From positions 1-44,635 of the forward strand of contig CAJTWU010000010.1 of the NCBI GenBank assembly GCA_910579975.1: a DNA stretch of 44,635 nucleotides, written 5' to 3'. The notes under the pieces were generated by a model. The model worked only from the letters and a program-made list of their open reading frames with translations, did not search any database and was not told where the DNA came from. This DNA is from an uncultured Vampirovibrio sp. Its GTDB lineage: Bacteria; Cyanobacteriota; Vampirovibrionia; Gastranaerophilales; Gastranaerophilaceae. Position 1 is the stretch's first letter. Each line of letters starts with the position of its first letter. Position numbers and translations under genes: made by a program. This document shows, piece by piece, positions 1 to 7,889 of the stretch.

Positions 1-2
1 AA

Positions 3-146
3 GACGGCTTCTTGAGAATAAGAATGGAAGATATGTTCTATGCTGTTATTAATGCGGTTAAAGAACTTGATAGCAGAACTTCTGCACAGGAAAAGAAAAT
101 CAAAGAACTCGAAAAACGTATCGAGGAACTTGAAAAAAGAAAATAA
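3..146 (+). CDS. C-terminal fragment of a probable tail-fibre-like (peptidase S74 / intramolecular chaperone) protein, 5' end outside window
   Basis: An open frame runs in from the left edge and stops at TAA 144-146, giving 47 residues. It begins DGFLRIRMEDMFYAVINAVK and ends in a charged heptad-like coiled coil (repeated KELEKRIEELEK-type residues). A short 'G-F/Y-L-x-I' strand, then an amphipathic helix, then a trimeric coiled coil is how the self-cleaving chaperone domain of S74 tail spikes and some bacterial surface proteins usually ends. The family call rests on this pattern only. An intrinsic terminator follows 30 nt downstream, so the unit ends here. Confidence 0.45.
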   Translation, partial: DGFLRIRMEDMFYAVINAVKELDSRTSAQEKKIKELEKRIEELEKRK

Positions 147-175
147 TTTGCGGGATTTATTGCTACAACTTTTAT

Positions 176-211
176 GGTGAGGTATGCTCAATGCCTCACC
201 ACCCGCTTTTT
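176..211 (+). terminator. Rho-independent terminator after the left-edge gene
   Basis: GGTGAGGTAT at 176-185 pairs with ATGCCTCACC at 191-200 (one T-G wobble) around the loop GCTCA, followed by a short T-run at 207-211. It separates the upstream fragment from the helicase gene. It also shows that the ATG at 191, inside the hairpin arm, is not the helicase start. Confidence 0.75.
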
Positions 212-262
212 AAAACTAGCAAATTTATTTTTTACGGGTTTTTGACTAAAAAAGGAGTATTT

Positions 263-2599
263 ATGTCAAAAATTCAACCAATTAAAAATATTGCACTAAC
301 CGGTATAAAGCCTATTTTAGAAAAAACAACTACAAACCCCATAAAAACAGCACCTTATGAACTGGGTACAGCTGCTATTGGAGCAACTGGGATAATTGTT
401 TCAACATTTTTACAAGACTTTAATAAAACAGTTGAAGAAGATAATTATTTCCAACTAAAAATAAATCCTGAAACCAACAAACCATTCAGCCCGGATATTT
501 TTCAAACAGCTTCAGGCATGAATTTACTTGCCGGGAATGATGTACTTGTAACAGCTCCAACGGGAACAGGAAAAACTGCTATTGCTCAATATGTAATCAC
601 AAAGAACCTAAATAACGGTGATAGAACTTTTTATACAACTCCTTTAAAAGCATTAAGTAACGAAAAATTCCTTGATTTTTCAAATACATATGGTAAAGAA
701 AATGTCGGACTTATAACCGGTGATACAAAAATTAATCCAGAGGCACCAATTATAATCATGACAACAGAAGTTTACAGAAATATGGCTGCAACAGGACAAT
801 TCAATTTTGACCAAAATAACAAAAAAGGTATCCCTAATGGGGTTCGAACTGTAATTTTTGATGAGCTTCAATACCTTGGTGACATTGACCGAGGCGGAAT
901 TTGGGAACAATCCATTATATTTACTCCAAAAAATATTCAAATACTCTCTTTATCAGCAACTATTGAGAATAACGAAGAAATTAACGACTGGATAGCCTCT
1001 ACAAAAGGCAGAAAAGGAATTTCAGAAACACCTCAAGGAGTTTATTTACCTCCAAGAAGCAATACTAAAGAAACCGTTTTAATCAATGTTCCATCAGAAA
1101 ACAGGCATGTACCTTTAAATTTTGAAATTGAACACGCTGCTGCTGAAATCAAAACCCCGCGTGGAGGTACAAAAGCCGAAAAACAAAAAGCAAAACAAGA
1201 AAGTGCAAGAATTTCACAAACAATTTATGCAAAACCACGTGATGATGCGTTTAAGGCATTAACAAAAAAACTTAATCAGGAAGGTAAACTCCCGGCAATA
1301 TACTTTATTTTCAGCAAAAAAGAATGTAAACATCTATTAAAATATCTTTCTACAGAAGCTGAAATTCTTACAAGTAAAAATGAACAAAAAGAAATTCAGG
1401 CAATAATCGACCGTTATAAAGCAGAAAACATATATTTGGGTGAAAGTCTTAATTACGATGCGTTAAGAAAAGGATATGCCATCCATAATGCCGGACTTTT
1501 ACCTTCACAAAAAACTCTGGTAGAAGAATTATTTCAGAAAAAACTGGTAAAAGTAGTTCTTGCAACAGAAACATTATCAGCCGGAATTAACATGCCGGCA
1601 AAAACTACAGTAATCTCATCACCGCGAAAACCGGCTTCTACATCCGATGGCGGAGATGACGGTAAACGCTCACTAACTGCAAACGAGTTTCACCAGATGG
1701 CTGGAAGAGCTGGAAGACGCGGCATAGATACAGTCGGATATTGTTATCCTATTAGCTGTAATGCTGCACAAAGAAAATTCTATGAAGATTTAATGCAGTC
1801 ACCTTCAAACAGATTAGACAGCAATCTTAATCTTGACTTTTCATTTATCGCAAATTATCTTAGCGAATTCAGAGATGAAGAAGAGCTTCAACATGTTTTA
1901 TTGGATAAATCTTTGTATACATTTAATCACCCTGAAAAAACAAACGATTTATTGAACCAGTTCAAAGTCAAAAAAGAGCTTCTGGTTTCAGAAGAATTTT
2001 TAGATGAAGATTACAGATTAACAACAAAAGGAGCATTGTTGAAACTTATCAATGGTTATGAACAACTTCCAATTATAAACTTAATTACAAATAAAACACT
2101 CGAAGGACTCTCAGCACGACAAATTGCTGGAATTATCGGAGGTTTAGCAAACATTGAATACAGCACGAAAGGTGAGTACCCTCAAAAACCGTTTGAAATG
2201 AAAAATATGAGCGATGAAACTTTTACAAAAACAGCTCAAGTAGTACTCGATGAGTTAAAAAATTATGAAATAAAATCGAACGCTCTTCATCCAGAACAGC
2301 AAATGGATTTAAGTCCGAGAACAATGCAGCACTTATATCACTGGGCTCGCGTTAACGAAACTAATGACAACGGACGCATTAACTGGAAGAATCTTTATAG
2401 CGGTGAACTTAAATTTTCTATAAAGGATGAAGGCTCTATGTTCAAAGAAATCACAATGACTGCTGATTTAATCAAACAGCTTATTGAGATTACAGAAGTT
2501 GGTGAAAAATTAACTAATGACAACTATTATACAGAACTCGGGAAAACTCTTAGAGAAACATTGAGGTTAATTCAACGTGAGCCTGTTCCACAAGAGTAA
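263..2599 (+). CDS. Ski2/Mtr4-like DExH-box helicase
   Basis: Superfamily 2 helicase of 778 residues. Visible motifs: motif I APTGTGKT around residues 98-105; motif II DELQ around 200-203, where Ski2 enzymes usually have DEVH; motif III SLSAT around 231; motif VI QMAGRAGRRG around 478-487. The last is the Ski2/Mtr4/Hel308-type signature. The first 80 or so residues are unlike the family and contain a weakly hydrophobic stretch (GTAAIGATGIIVSTF). The start is ATG 263, which has AAAGGAG 6 nt upstream; an in-frame ATG at 191 lies inside the preceding terminator. It is followed 20 nt later by holA, which has its own promoter. The substrate is unknown; structured RNA or branched DNA are possible from family knowledge. 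Confidence 0.85.
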   Translation: MSKIQPIKNIALTGIKPILEKTTTNPIKTAPYELGTAAIGATGIIVSTFLQDFNKTVEEDNYFQLKINPETNKPFSPDIFQTASGMNLLAGNDVLVTAPTGTGKTAIAQYVITKNLNNGDRTFYTTPLKALSNEKFLDFSNTYGKENVGLITGDTKINPEAPIIIMTTEVYRNMAATGQFNFDQNNKKGIPNGVRTVIFDELQYLGDIDRGGIWEQSIIFTPKNIQILSLSATIENNEEINDWIASTKGRKGISETPQGVYLPPRSNTKETVLINVPSENRHVPLNFEIEHAAAEIKTPRGGTKAEKQKAKQESARISQTIYAKPRDDAFKALTKKLNQEGKLPAIYFIFSKKECKHLLKYLSTEAEILTSKNEQKEIQAIIDRYKAENIYLGESLNYDALRKGYAIHNAGLLPSQKTLVEELFQKKLVKVVLATETLSAGINMPAKTTVISSPRKPASTSDGGDDGKRSLTANEFHQMAGRAGRRGIDTVGYCYPISCNAAQRKFYEDLMQSPSNRLDSNLNLDFSFIANYLSEFRDEEELQHVLLDKSLYTFNHPEKTNDLLNQFKVKKELLVSEEFLDEDYRLTTKGALLKLINGYEQLPIINLITNKTLEGLSARQIAGIIGGLANIEYSTKGEYPQKPFEMKNMSDETFTKTAQVVLDELKNYEIKSNALHPEQQMDLSPRTMQHLYHWARVNETNDNGRINWKNLYSGELKFSIKDEGSMFKEITMTADLIKQLIEITEVGEKLTNDNYYTELGKTLRETLRLIQREPVPQE

Positions 2600-2604
2600 T
2601 TTTA

Positions 2605-2619
2605 TGTTACAATCTAGCT
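2605..2619 (+). promoter_or_regulatory. Extended -10 promoter abutting the holA start (predicted leaderless)
   Basis: TGTTACAAT at 2605-2613 is an extended -10 element. It is followed by exactly 6 nt (CTAGCT) and the holA ATG at 2620. There is no Shine-Dalgarno sequence. Transcription would start at or next to the A of the start codon. Confidence 0.6.
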
Positions 2620-3585
2620 ATGGCAGTATATTTTTTCTATGGGGATGAAGATTTTAACATTGAATTAGAATTGGAGACCATGCGCTCAAAACTTAATCCT
2701 GATTTTTTGAGTATGAGTTTTCAGACTCTTGATAACCCTGAATACCCTGAACTTATCAATGCACTACGTACTCCTCCAATGATGTTTGGAGATATGCTCA
2801 TTGTTATTAATTCAGACAAATATTTTTCAGGTAACAAAAATTACTTCGAAGAAGCTGAACTTGAAGATATTGAAGATGCTTTAAAGAACAATCCGGAGTC
2901 TTTGAATGTAGTTTTTGTTGTTAGGCTTCCTCGTGATGAGAACAAAAAATTAGACTCAAGAAGAAAACTCTATAAAATCTTATCAAAACACAATCCGAAA
3001 GAATTTGCCGCATTTAAAACTTATAAAACCGCAGAAATCGCAGCTTGGATTAAACAAAGAGCCAAGAAAAAAGATTTGAGTTTAAAAGATGAGGCGATTG
3101 AACTTTTAATTGAGCAAATCGGCAACAACTTAAGACAATTTGACGGAGAATTAGACAAACTTAAGCTCATTGCATATCCTGAAAAACTTATTACTCGAAA
3201 AATGGTTGAAGACATTGCAATTTCTAATCAAGACTTATTCAATATTACAGAAATGATTATGAAAAACGAGAAAGATAAAGCACTGTTGGAGTTTAAAAAA
3301 CTAACAGACCGAAAACATCCGCTAGAAATCCTAGCTGCTATCCAAACTATGCTTAGAAAATGGATTATTATAAAAACTAAATCTTCAAGCTGTTCTCCAA
3401 TGGAGCTATCAAAACTTACGGGACAGCATGAATTTGTAGTCAAACAGTCTTTAGCAAAGCTAAAAAACACAAAAGCAGCAGATTTAGTTAATCTCAGACA
3501 AAACTTATACGAAGTTGAATGTAAAATTAAATCAGCAGAAGCTTTAGATATAGTTTCGGAGGTTGAAATTGCTCTTATCAGATAG
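2620..3585 (+). CDS. holA: DNA polymerase III subunit delta
   Basis: 321 residues, the usual length for HolA. Begins MAVYFFYGDEDFNIE, the typical 'Y-x-G-x-E' start of the delta AAA+ fold without a functional Walker A motif. It has the expected middle region (KTYKTAEIAAWIKQRAKKKDL..., then IGNNLRQFDGELDKL), which matches the conserved 'G.dl..l..ELeKL' segment of the family. Delta is the wrench of the clamp loader that opens the beta sliding clamp. It overlaps the downstream holB-like gene, so the two are probably cotranslated. No ribosome binding site is visible and the promoter abuts the ATG. Confidence 0.9.
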   Translation: MAVYFFYGDEDFNIELELETMRSKLNPDFLSMSFQTLDNPEYPELINALRTPPMMFGDMLIVINSDKYFSGNKNYFEEAELEDIEDALKNNPESLNVVFVVRLPRDENKKLDSRRKLYKILSKHNPKEFAAFKTYKTAEIAAWIKQRAKKKDLSLKDEAIELLIEQIGNNLRQFDGELDKLKLIAYPEKLITRKMVEDIAISNQDLFNITEMIMKNEKDKALLEFKKLTDRKHPLEILAAIQTMLRKWIIIKTKSSSCSPMELSKLTGQHEFVVKQSLAKLKNTKAADLVNLRQNLYEVECKIKSAEALDIVSEVEIALIR

Positions 3586-4414
3586 ATATCCGTTTTTGAC
3601 AAATTATTTTACACAAGCATTGAGCAGTAATGACCGACCTTTACCTCAAAGCATTCTGTTTTACGGTAATGATTTGGAAGCTCAATATACTTTGTCCAAA
3701 GAAATTGCAAGACTTTTGAATTGTAAAAAAGATAAAGCAGATGATTGCGATTGTCTTAATTGCAAATGGATTAGAGAAGACTCTCATCCTTCTGTGATGA
3801 CAATTTCCAGAGTTGATAATAAACCTGAAAACGATGAGTCAAAAATGGTCATCTCGATAAAACAATCTGCATTTATTAAAGAAACTTTAGTCAATGCTTC
3901 TGAGTTTCATCGTGTATTTATATTCTGTGATAGAGATGATGATGGCAATATTTCAGGTCTGAATAAGGTAAATTTTCAAGCAGAAACAGCCAATTCTTTG
4001 TTAAAAATTATCGAAGAACCACAGCCCGGTGTAACATTCATATTCTTATGCCGTTATATTGATGATTTATTATCAACAATAATTTCACGTTCACAATGTT
4101 TTTTTGTACCGGCCGGATGGAAAGCTGATTATGACTATTCAGTAATTGAAGGAGTTTTTACTAATTATTGGGAATTTGAACGAAAAGATATTTTTGATAT
4201 TTCTCAAAAGCTTCAAGATTTGAGCAAAGAAATTCCTGTTATAAAAATATTAGAAAGCACACAGAATTATATTTTGAATATTCTAAAATCAAATCCAAGT
4301 GAATATAGATTTATTAACGATATTAAAATTGTTGAAGAATGTAAAAAACAAGCTAAATTAGGAATAAAACCTGTAAATATTTTTGATGATTTGTGTTTGA
4401 AGCTTATACTATGA
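3569..4414 (+). CDS. holB: DNA polymerase III subunit delta' (clamp-loader AAA+ protein)
   Basis: About 281 residues. Sequence runs SILFYGNDLEAQYTLSKEIA, an AAA+ P-loop position with the Walker A residues lost, as in delta'. It is followed by a four-cysteine zinc module (NCKKDKADDCDCLNCKWI...HPS), the 'NSLLKIIEEPQPGVTFIFL' segment and a sensor motif SRSQ in place of SRC. Together these identify the non-ATPase clamp-loader subunit. No ATG is available near the 5' end. TTG 3569 is preferred because GGAGG lies 6 nt before it; TTG 3563 directly abuts that GGAGG. The gene overlaps the holA 3' end by 17 nt and ends 12 nt before smpB. Confidence 0.85.
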   Translation: MLLSDRYPFLTNYFTQALSSNDRPLPQSILFYGNDLEAQYTLSKEIARLLNCKKDKADDCDCLNCKWIREDSHPSVMTISRVDNKPENDESKMVISIKQSAFIKETLVNASEFHRVFIFCDRDDDGNISGLNKVNFQAETANSLLKIIEEPQPGVTFIFLCRYIDDLLSTIISRSQCFFVPAGWKADYDYSVIEGVFTNYWEFERKDIFDISQKLQDLSKEIPVIKILESTQNYILNILKSNPSEYRFINDIKIVEECKKQAKLGIKPVNIFDDLCLKLIL

Positions 4415-4426
4415 TATAATACCTTT
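4412..4426 (+). promoter_or_regulatory. Extended -10 promoter abutting the smpB start (predicted leaderless)
   Basis: TGATATAAT at 4412-4420 is a consensus extended -10 box, with a weak -35 TTGTGT 18 nt upstream of the hexamer. Six nt (ACCTTT) separate it from the smpB ATG at 4427. There is no Shine-Dalgarno sequence. The box overlaps the stop codon region of the upstream gene. Confidence 0.65.
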
Positions 4427-4873
4427 ATGGACAAAAAGGTTATCTCAACAAACAGAAAAGCGTTTCACGATTATTTGATTTTTGATAAGTTTATTGCCGG
4501 GATAGTACTTACAGGAACAGAAATTAAATCTATTCGAAAGGGCATGCTCAATCTCAAAGATAGTTTTGCAAAAATTGAAGACGGTGAGATTTTCTTATAC
4601 AATATGCATATTTCGCCTTACGAACAGGGAAACCGTTACAATCACAACCCTGATAGAGTAAGGAAGCTTCTGCTAAACAAACAGGAAATCATGAAAATGC
4701 TTGGTAAAATTAAAAAAGACGGATACGCAATTGTTCCTCTTGAATTGTTTTTATCACATGGTTTTGCTAAGATAGAAATAGGTCTTGCTAAGGGTAAAAA
4801 GAATTATGATAAAAGGGATGCAATAGCTAAAAAAACGCAAAACAGGGATATAGAGCGTGCATTGAAGGGGTAG
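4427..4873 (+). CDS. smpB: SsrA-binding protein SmpB (tmRNA partner)
   Basis: 148 residues, normal length. Recognised by the OB-fold sequence NRKAFHDYLIFDKFIAGIVL, TGTEIKSIRKG, LKDSFAKIEDGEIFLYNMHISPY and the basic tail GKKNYDKRDAIAKKTQNRDI, which matches the conserved 'GKK.yDKR..i..rd..r' C-terminus. SmpB binds tmRNA and delivers it to stalled ribosomes in trans-translation. No tmRNA gene is seen in this window. It carries its own leaderless-type promoter although it lies only 12 nt from holB. The next gene follows after 3 nt. Confidence 0.95.
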   Translation: MDKKVISTNRKAFHDYLIFDKFIAGIVLTGTEIKSIRKGMLNLKDSFAKIEDGEIFLYNMHISPYEQGNRYNHNPDRVRKLLLNKQEIMKMLGKIKKDGYAIVPLELFLSHGFAKIEIGLAKGKKNYDKRDAIAKKTQNRDIERALKG

Positions 4874-4876
4874 AAA

Positions 4877-5488
4877 ATGTTTAATAGAGAAACTATTTTA
4901 AAAAACTTGAACAATGAAAATTATTACATTGACAAGCATTCACTTGATTTATTTTTACAAGATTGGAAAATTGATTCAATCTATGAAGATGAAGATGGAC
5001 TGGAGTTCTATGACGATTTATCTTTAGAAAAAGTAAAAAAAGGAATTTCTCTAAAAGCTCAAGGATTTAGTGATGAGCAAATTATTGCTAAGCTCCAAAA
5101 AATCGAACCTAAAATCGAAAAACGCGAAGAACCAATTCAACCTATTTTAGTAAAAGATTACTTTTCAACCCCTGATGATGAAACTGACGAAGAACATATC
5201 GTAACAGACCTTACTCCTCAAGCCAGCAAAAGTTTTACACTTGATGTAACATCTCAAACCCTTCAAATGCTTGCAGAAGCTGTAGCTAAAAAAATCAGTG
5301 ATGATATTACAAACTCTGATATGGCAACACGCTTAATTGAAGCCGGCGGTTATAAAAGAGATAATGAAATCCTTGCAAAACAGGTGCAAGAACTACTCAA
5401 CCACAACAAAGAATTAACAGAACGCATTGAACAACTGGAATGTCATTCATCTAAAAGTTTCTGGGGAAAATTTTGGTCTCAAAAATAG
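4877..5488 (+). CDS. Unknown protein with possible MerR-like N-terminus and C-terminal coiled coil
   Basis: 203 residues, not recognised as a named family. The first 75 residues (YYIDKHSLDLFLQDWKIDSI...SLEKVKKGISLKAQGFSDEQI) resemble a winged MerR-type or helical DNA-binding region. A Glu/Pro/Asp-rich linker follows, then a helical segment (TLQMLAEAVAKKISDDI) and a coiled coil around residues 160-190, ending in aromatic SFWGKFWSQK. It starts 3 nt after smpB with AGGGG upstream. Its 3' end overlaps the next gene by 16 nt, so it belongs to the same transcript. No signal peptide or membrane segment. Confidence 0.7.
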   Translation: MFNRETILKNLNNENYYIDKHSLDLFLQDWKIDSIYEDEDGLEFYDDLSLEKVKKGISLKAQGFSDEQIIAKLQKIEPKIEKREEPIQPILVKDYFSTPDDETDEEHIVTDLTPQASKSFTLDVTSQTLQMLAEAVAKKISDDITNSDMATRLIEAGGYKRDNEILAKQVQELLNHNKELTERIEQLECHSSKSFWGKFWSQK

Positions 5489-5928
5489 AAGATTATTTTG
5501 AAGAGCACAAAGAATTTATCTGCTGTAAAGCAGGCTGCTCGGCTTGTTGTGAAAAAGGTGATTATCCTGTAACAGAAGAAGAACTAAAGGTTTTAATGAC
5601 CGGTTATTCTAATTTAAATAATGAGTCCAAAATCAGAGTACAGGAAAATATTAAAACAATGGAACGTGGAGGAGCTTGTCCATTTTTGTTAGATAAGTTG
5701 TGTTCGATTTATCCATATCGCCCTATGATTTGCAGAATATACGGACTTGCTTATTTAGCCAAGAACAACATTGTAAAAGTCCCATATTGTGTAAATGAGG
5801 GGAAAAATTACTCACAAGTATATTCAAACGGTGAGTTTTTAGGAGAACCCATTAAGGAAAATCTTGATTTAAGATTAGGTCAAACAAGAAATCTCTATGA
5901 CTGGCTGTTTGATTTTGGATCTAAATAA
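5473..5928 (+). CDS. YkgJ-type cysteine-cluster (putative metal/Fe-S binding) protein
   Basis: 151 residues. The N-terminal CCKAGCSACCEKGDYPVT and later GGACPFLLDKLCSIYPYRPMICRIYG match the YkgJ/zinc- or iron-chelating family (CxxxCxxCC, then CPFL..xxCxIYxxRPxxCRxY). The biochemical role of this family is poorly defined. The start is TTG 5473, with GGGGA about 6 nt upstream; no earlier in-frame ATG exists. Its 3' end overlaps oppC on the other strand by 34 nt (5895-5928), so there is no room for a terminator between the converging genes. Confidence 0.8.
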   Translation: MVSKIEDYFEEHKEFICCKAGCSACCEKGDYPVTEEELKVLMTGYSNLNNESKIRVQENIKTMERGGACPFLLDKLCSIYPYRPMICRIYGLAYLAKNNIVKVPYCVNEGKNYSQVYSNGEFLGEPIKENLDLRLGQTRNLYDWLFDFGSK

Positions 5929-6920
5929 TCTCTTACTGCATCACCGAGCAAGTTAAACGAAAGCACTGCAATAAATATTAATAACCCTGGAGTAAGAAGC
6001 CAAGGACGATAAAGAATATTTGTAAACTCCTGTGCCTCTTTGAGCATATTTCCCCAACTTGCATCAGGCTGTTGAATACCTAAGCCTAAAAAGCTCAAAC
6101 CGGACTCTGCCAGAATATATGAAGGAACAGAAAGAGTCATTGCAATAATTACATAACTCATTGTTTGAGGAAGAATGTGTTTTAATATTATTCTAAGATT
6201 AGAAGCTCCCATAACCTTTTCAGCTAAAACAAAGTCTTCTTTTTTAATAGAAAGCACCATTCCTCTAACAACTCTTGCAAAACCCGCCCAGCCGATTAAT
6301 GCAAGGATAACAACAATCAGCGCAAATCTTTGAACACTCGTCATGCCTGAAGGCAATATAGCTGCAAGAATAATAAGCAGATAAAAACTTGGAATTGCCA
6401 TAACTGCTTCTGCAAATCTCATCATCAAGGTATCAACAATTCCTCCAAAATACCCTGAAATACCACCATATAAAAGACCAATAGGAAAAACCACAAAAAG
6501 TGATAAAAATCCGACAGTCATTGAAATTCTACCGCCAAACAGAAGTCTGGAAAATACATCACGACCGTTTATATCAGTTCCCAGCAGATATAATTTCCCT
6601 CCATTTTCTACTCCAAACAAGTGTCCGTTGATAAAAGGTTTAATAAAATATTTTTTTGAACGATCTTGTTTATAAATTGTCTGCATTAAAGTCGGTTCAT
6701 ATTCTCTAATGTAATTATATGTGTAAGGTAAAGACAATTTGCCTTTTTCATTTATTGTATAAACTTTTGAAGGAGGCGCGTAAGACATTTCCCTATCAGA
6801 ATAACTGCTTGAATAAGGTGCTATAAAATCAGCAAACAATATTATAATATAAAGAATTGTAAGAATTATAAATGCTGTGAATGCAAATTTATCTTTGAAT
6901 ATTTTTTTTAACGCTTCCAT
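5895..6920 (-). CDS. oppC: Oligopeptide ABC transporter permease (OppC/DppC type)
   Basis: 341 residues. One N-terminal membrane helix (FTAFIILTILYIIILFADFIAPY), then a large periplasmic loop, then the five-helix permease core. The EAA loop is present (LAEKVMGASNLRIILKHILPQ), as is the OppC-type C-terminus (AESGLSFLGLGIQQPDASWGNML...PGLLIFIAVLSFNLLGDAVRDYLDP). It forms the inner-membrane channel together with OppB. It starts 3 nt after oppB stops, within one operon read leftwards. The periplasmic loop (about residues 35-115) is longer than in E. coli OppC. Confidence 0.9.
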   Translation of the reverse strand: MEALKKIFKDKFAFTAFIILTILYIIILFADFIAPYSSSYSDREMSYAPPSKVYTINEKGKLSLPYTYNYIREYEPTLMQTIYKQDRSKKYFIKPFINGHLFGVENGGKLYLLGTDINGRDVFSRLLFGGRISMTVGFLSLFVVFPIGLLYGGISGYFGGIVDTLMMRFAEAVMAIPSFYLLIILAAILPSGMTSVQRFALIVVILALIGWAGFARVVRGMVLSIKKEDFVLAEKVMGASNLRIILKHILPQTMSYVIIAMTLSVPSYILAESGLSFLGLGIQQPDASWGNMLKEAQEFTNILYRPWLLTPGLLIFIAVLSFNLLGDAVRDYLDPKSNSQS

Positions 6921-6923
6921 ATT

Positions 6924-7889
6924 CTACCCCCTCACCCTAGGGTCTGTTATCATCAACAATATATCAGCAAGCAAGTTGCCTAATATCAACATAATTGTTC
7001 CCATCATTAAAGATGCCATAACAAGATTGATATCTGATTTCATAACCGCTTCCAGAATAAGTCTGCCAAGTCCCGGATACTGGAAAACATATTCTGTCAA
7101 AGCTGCACCGCTTAAAAGCCCCGCAAATTCAAATCCTAGAAGAGTAATCATAGGATTAATTGCATTTCTAAGCGCATGTTTAAAAACGACCTTTCCCTCT
7201 GACAATCCTTTTGCACGAGCAAACTTAACATAGTCACTATCAAGCACCTCAAGCATATTAGCTCTCATTTGCCGCTGCAAACCAGAGAGAGAAATAGTAA
7301 ACAAAACAAATGCCGGTAATACAAGGTGGCGTGTAATATCTACAATTTTACCGCCAAAACTCATTTCGTTAAAATTATAACTCGTGAGTCCGCCAACAGG
7401 AAACCAGCCTGTTTTAACTGCAAAAATAAGCATTAGTATAGCAAAGAAAAACGAAGGAATTGCCATACCGATACTCGATAACACAGTTAAAATTCTATCA
7501 AAAGCAGTTTCTTTTTTGTATGCTGAAATTATACCAAGAGGAATGCCAACAGACCATGTCATAAATATGACAACAAGAGTTAAAAGCAAAGTATTTGGTA
7601 TTCTTTCTTTGAGTTTAGTTGAAACCTTTTCACCCGCCGATGTATAACCCAAATCACCTTTTACAAACGATTTTGCCCACGAAAAATACTGAATATAAAT
7701 CGGTTTATCAAGATTTAAACGTCTAATTTCTTTGTTCAATGTCTCTTGTGAAATAGAAGGATTAAGTCTCAATTCAGCAAGCGGGTCAACAGGTGAAAGC
7801 CTTATTATAAAAAAGCTTATCAAAGAAACTATTATTAAAAGAGGAATAGTTTGCAAAACTCGTTTAGAAATATATTTAAAGAATTCCAT
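6924..7889 (-). CDS. oppB: Oligopeptide ABC transporter permease (OppB/DppB type)
   Basis: 321 residues with six predicted membrane helices. Begins FKYISKRVLQTIPLLIIVSLISFFIIRLSPVDPL, the typical OppB start. It carries the EAA loop (KFARAKGLSEGKVVFKHALRNAINPMI) and ends ADILLMITDPRVRG, the standard 'yal.DPRir' end. The ATG follows the oppA stop codon directly (TAAATG), and the ribosome binding site AAGGAG is inside the last oppA codons, so translation is coupled. Partner of the downstream OppC. Confidence 0.92.
   Translation of the reverse strand: MEFFKYISKRVLQTIPLLIIVSLISFFIIRLSPVDPLAELRLNPSISQETLNKEIRRLNLDKPIYIQYFSWAKSFVKGDLGYTSAGEKVSTKLKERIPNTLLLTLVVIFMTWSVGIPLGIISAYKKETAFDRILTVLSSIGMAIPSFFFAILMLIFAVKTGWFPVGGLTSYNFNEMSFGGKIVDITRHLVLPAFVLFTISLSGLQRQMRANMLEVLDSDYVKFARAKGLSEGKVVFKHALRNAINPMITLLGFEFAGLLSGAALTEYVFQYPGLGRLILEAVMKSDINLVMASLMMGTIMLILGNLLADILLMITDPRVRG

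Noticed and set aside
191..262. Longer N-terminus for the helicase from ATG 191
   Set aside because: The ATG lies in the 3' arm of a terminator hairpin and has no ribosome binding site; ATG 263 has AAAGGAG at good spacing.
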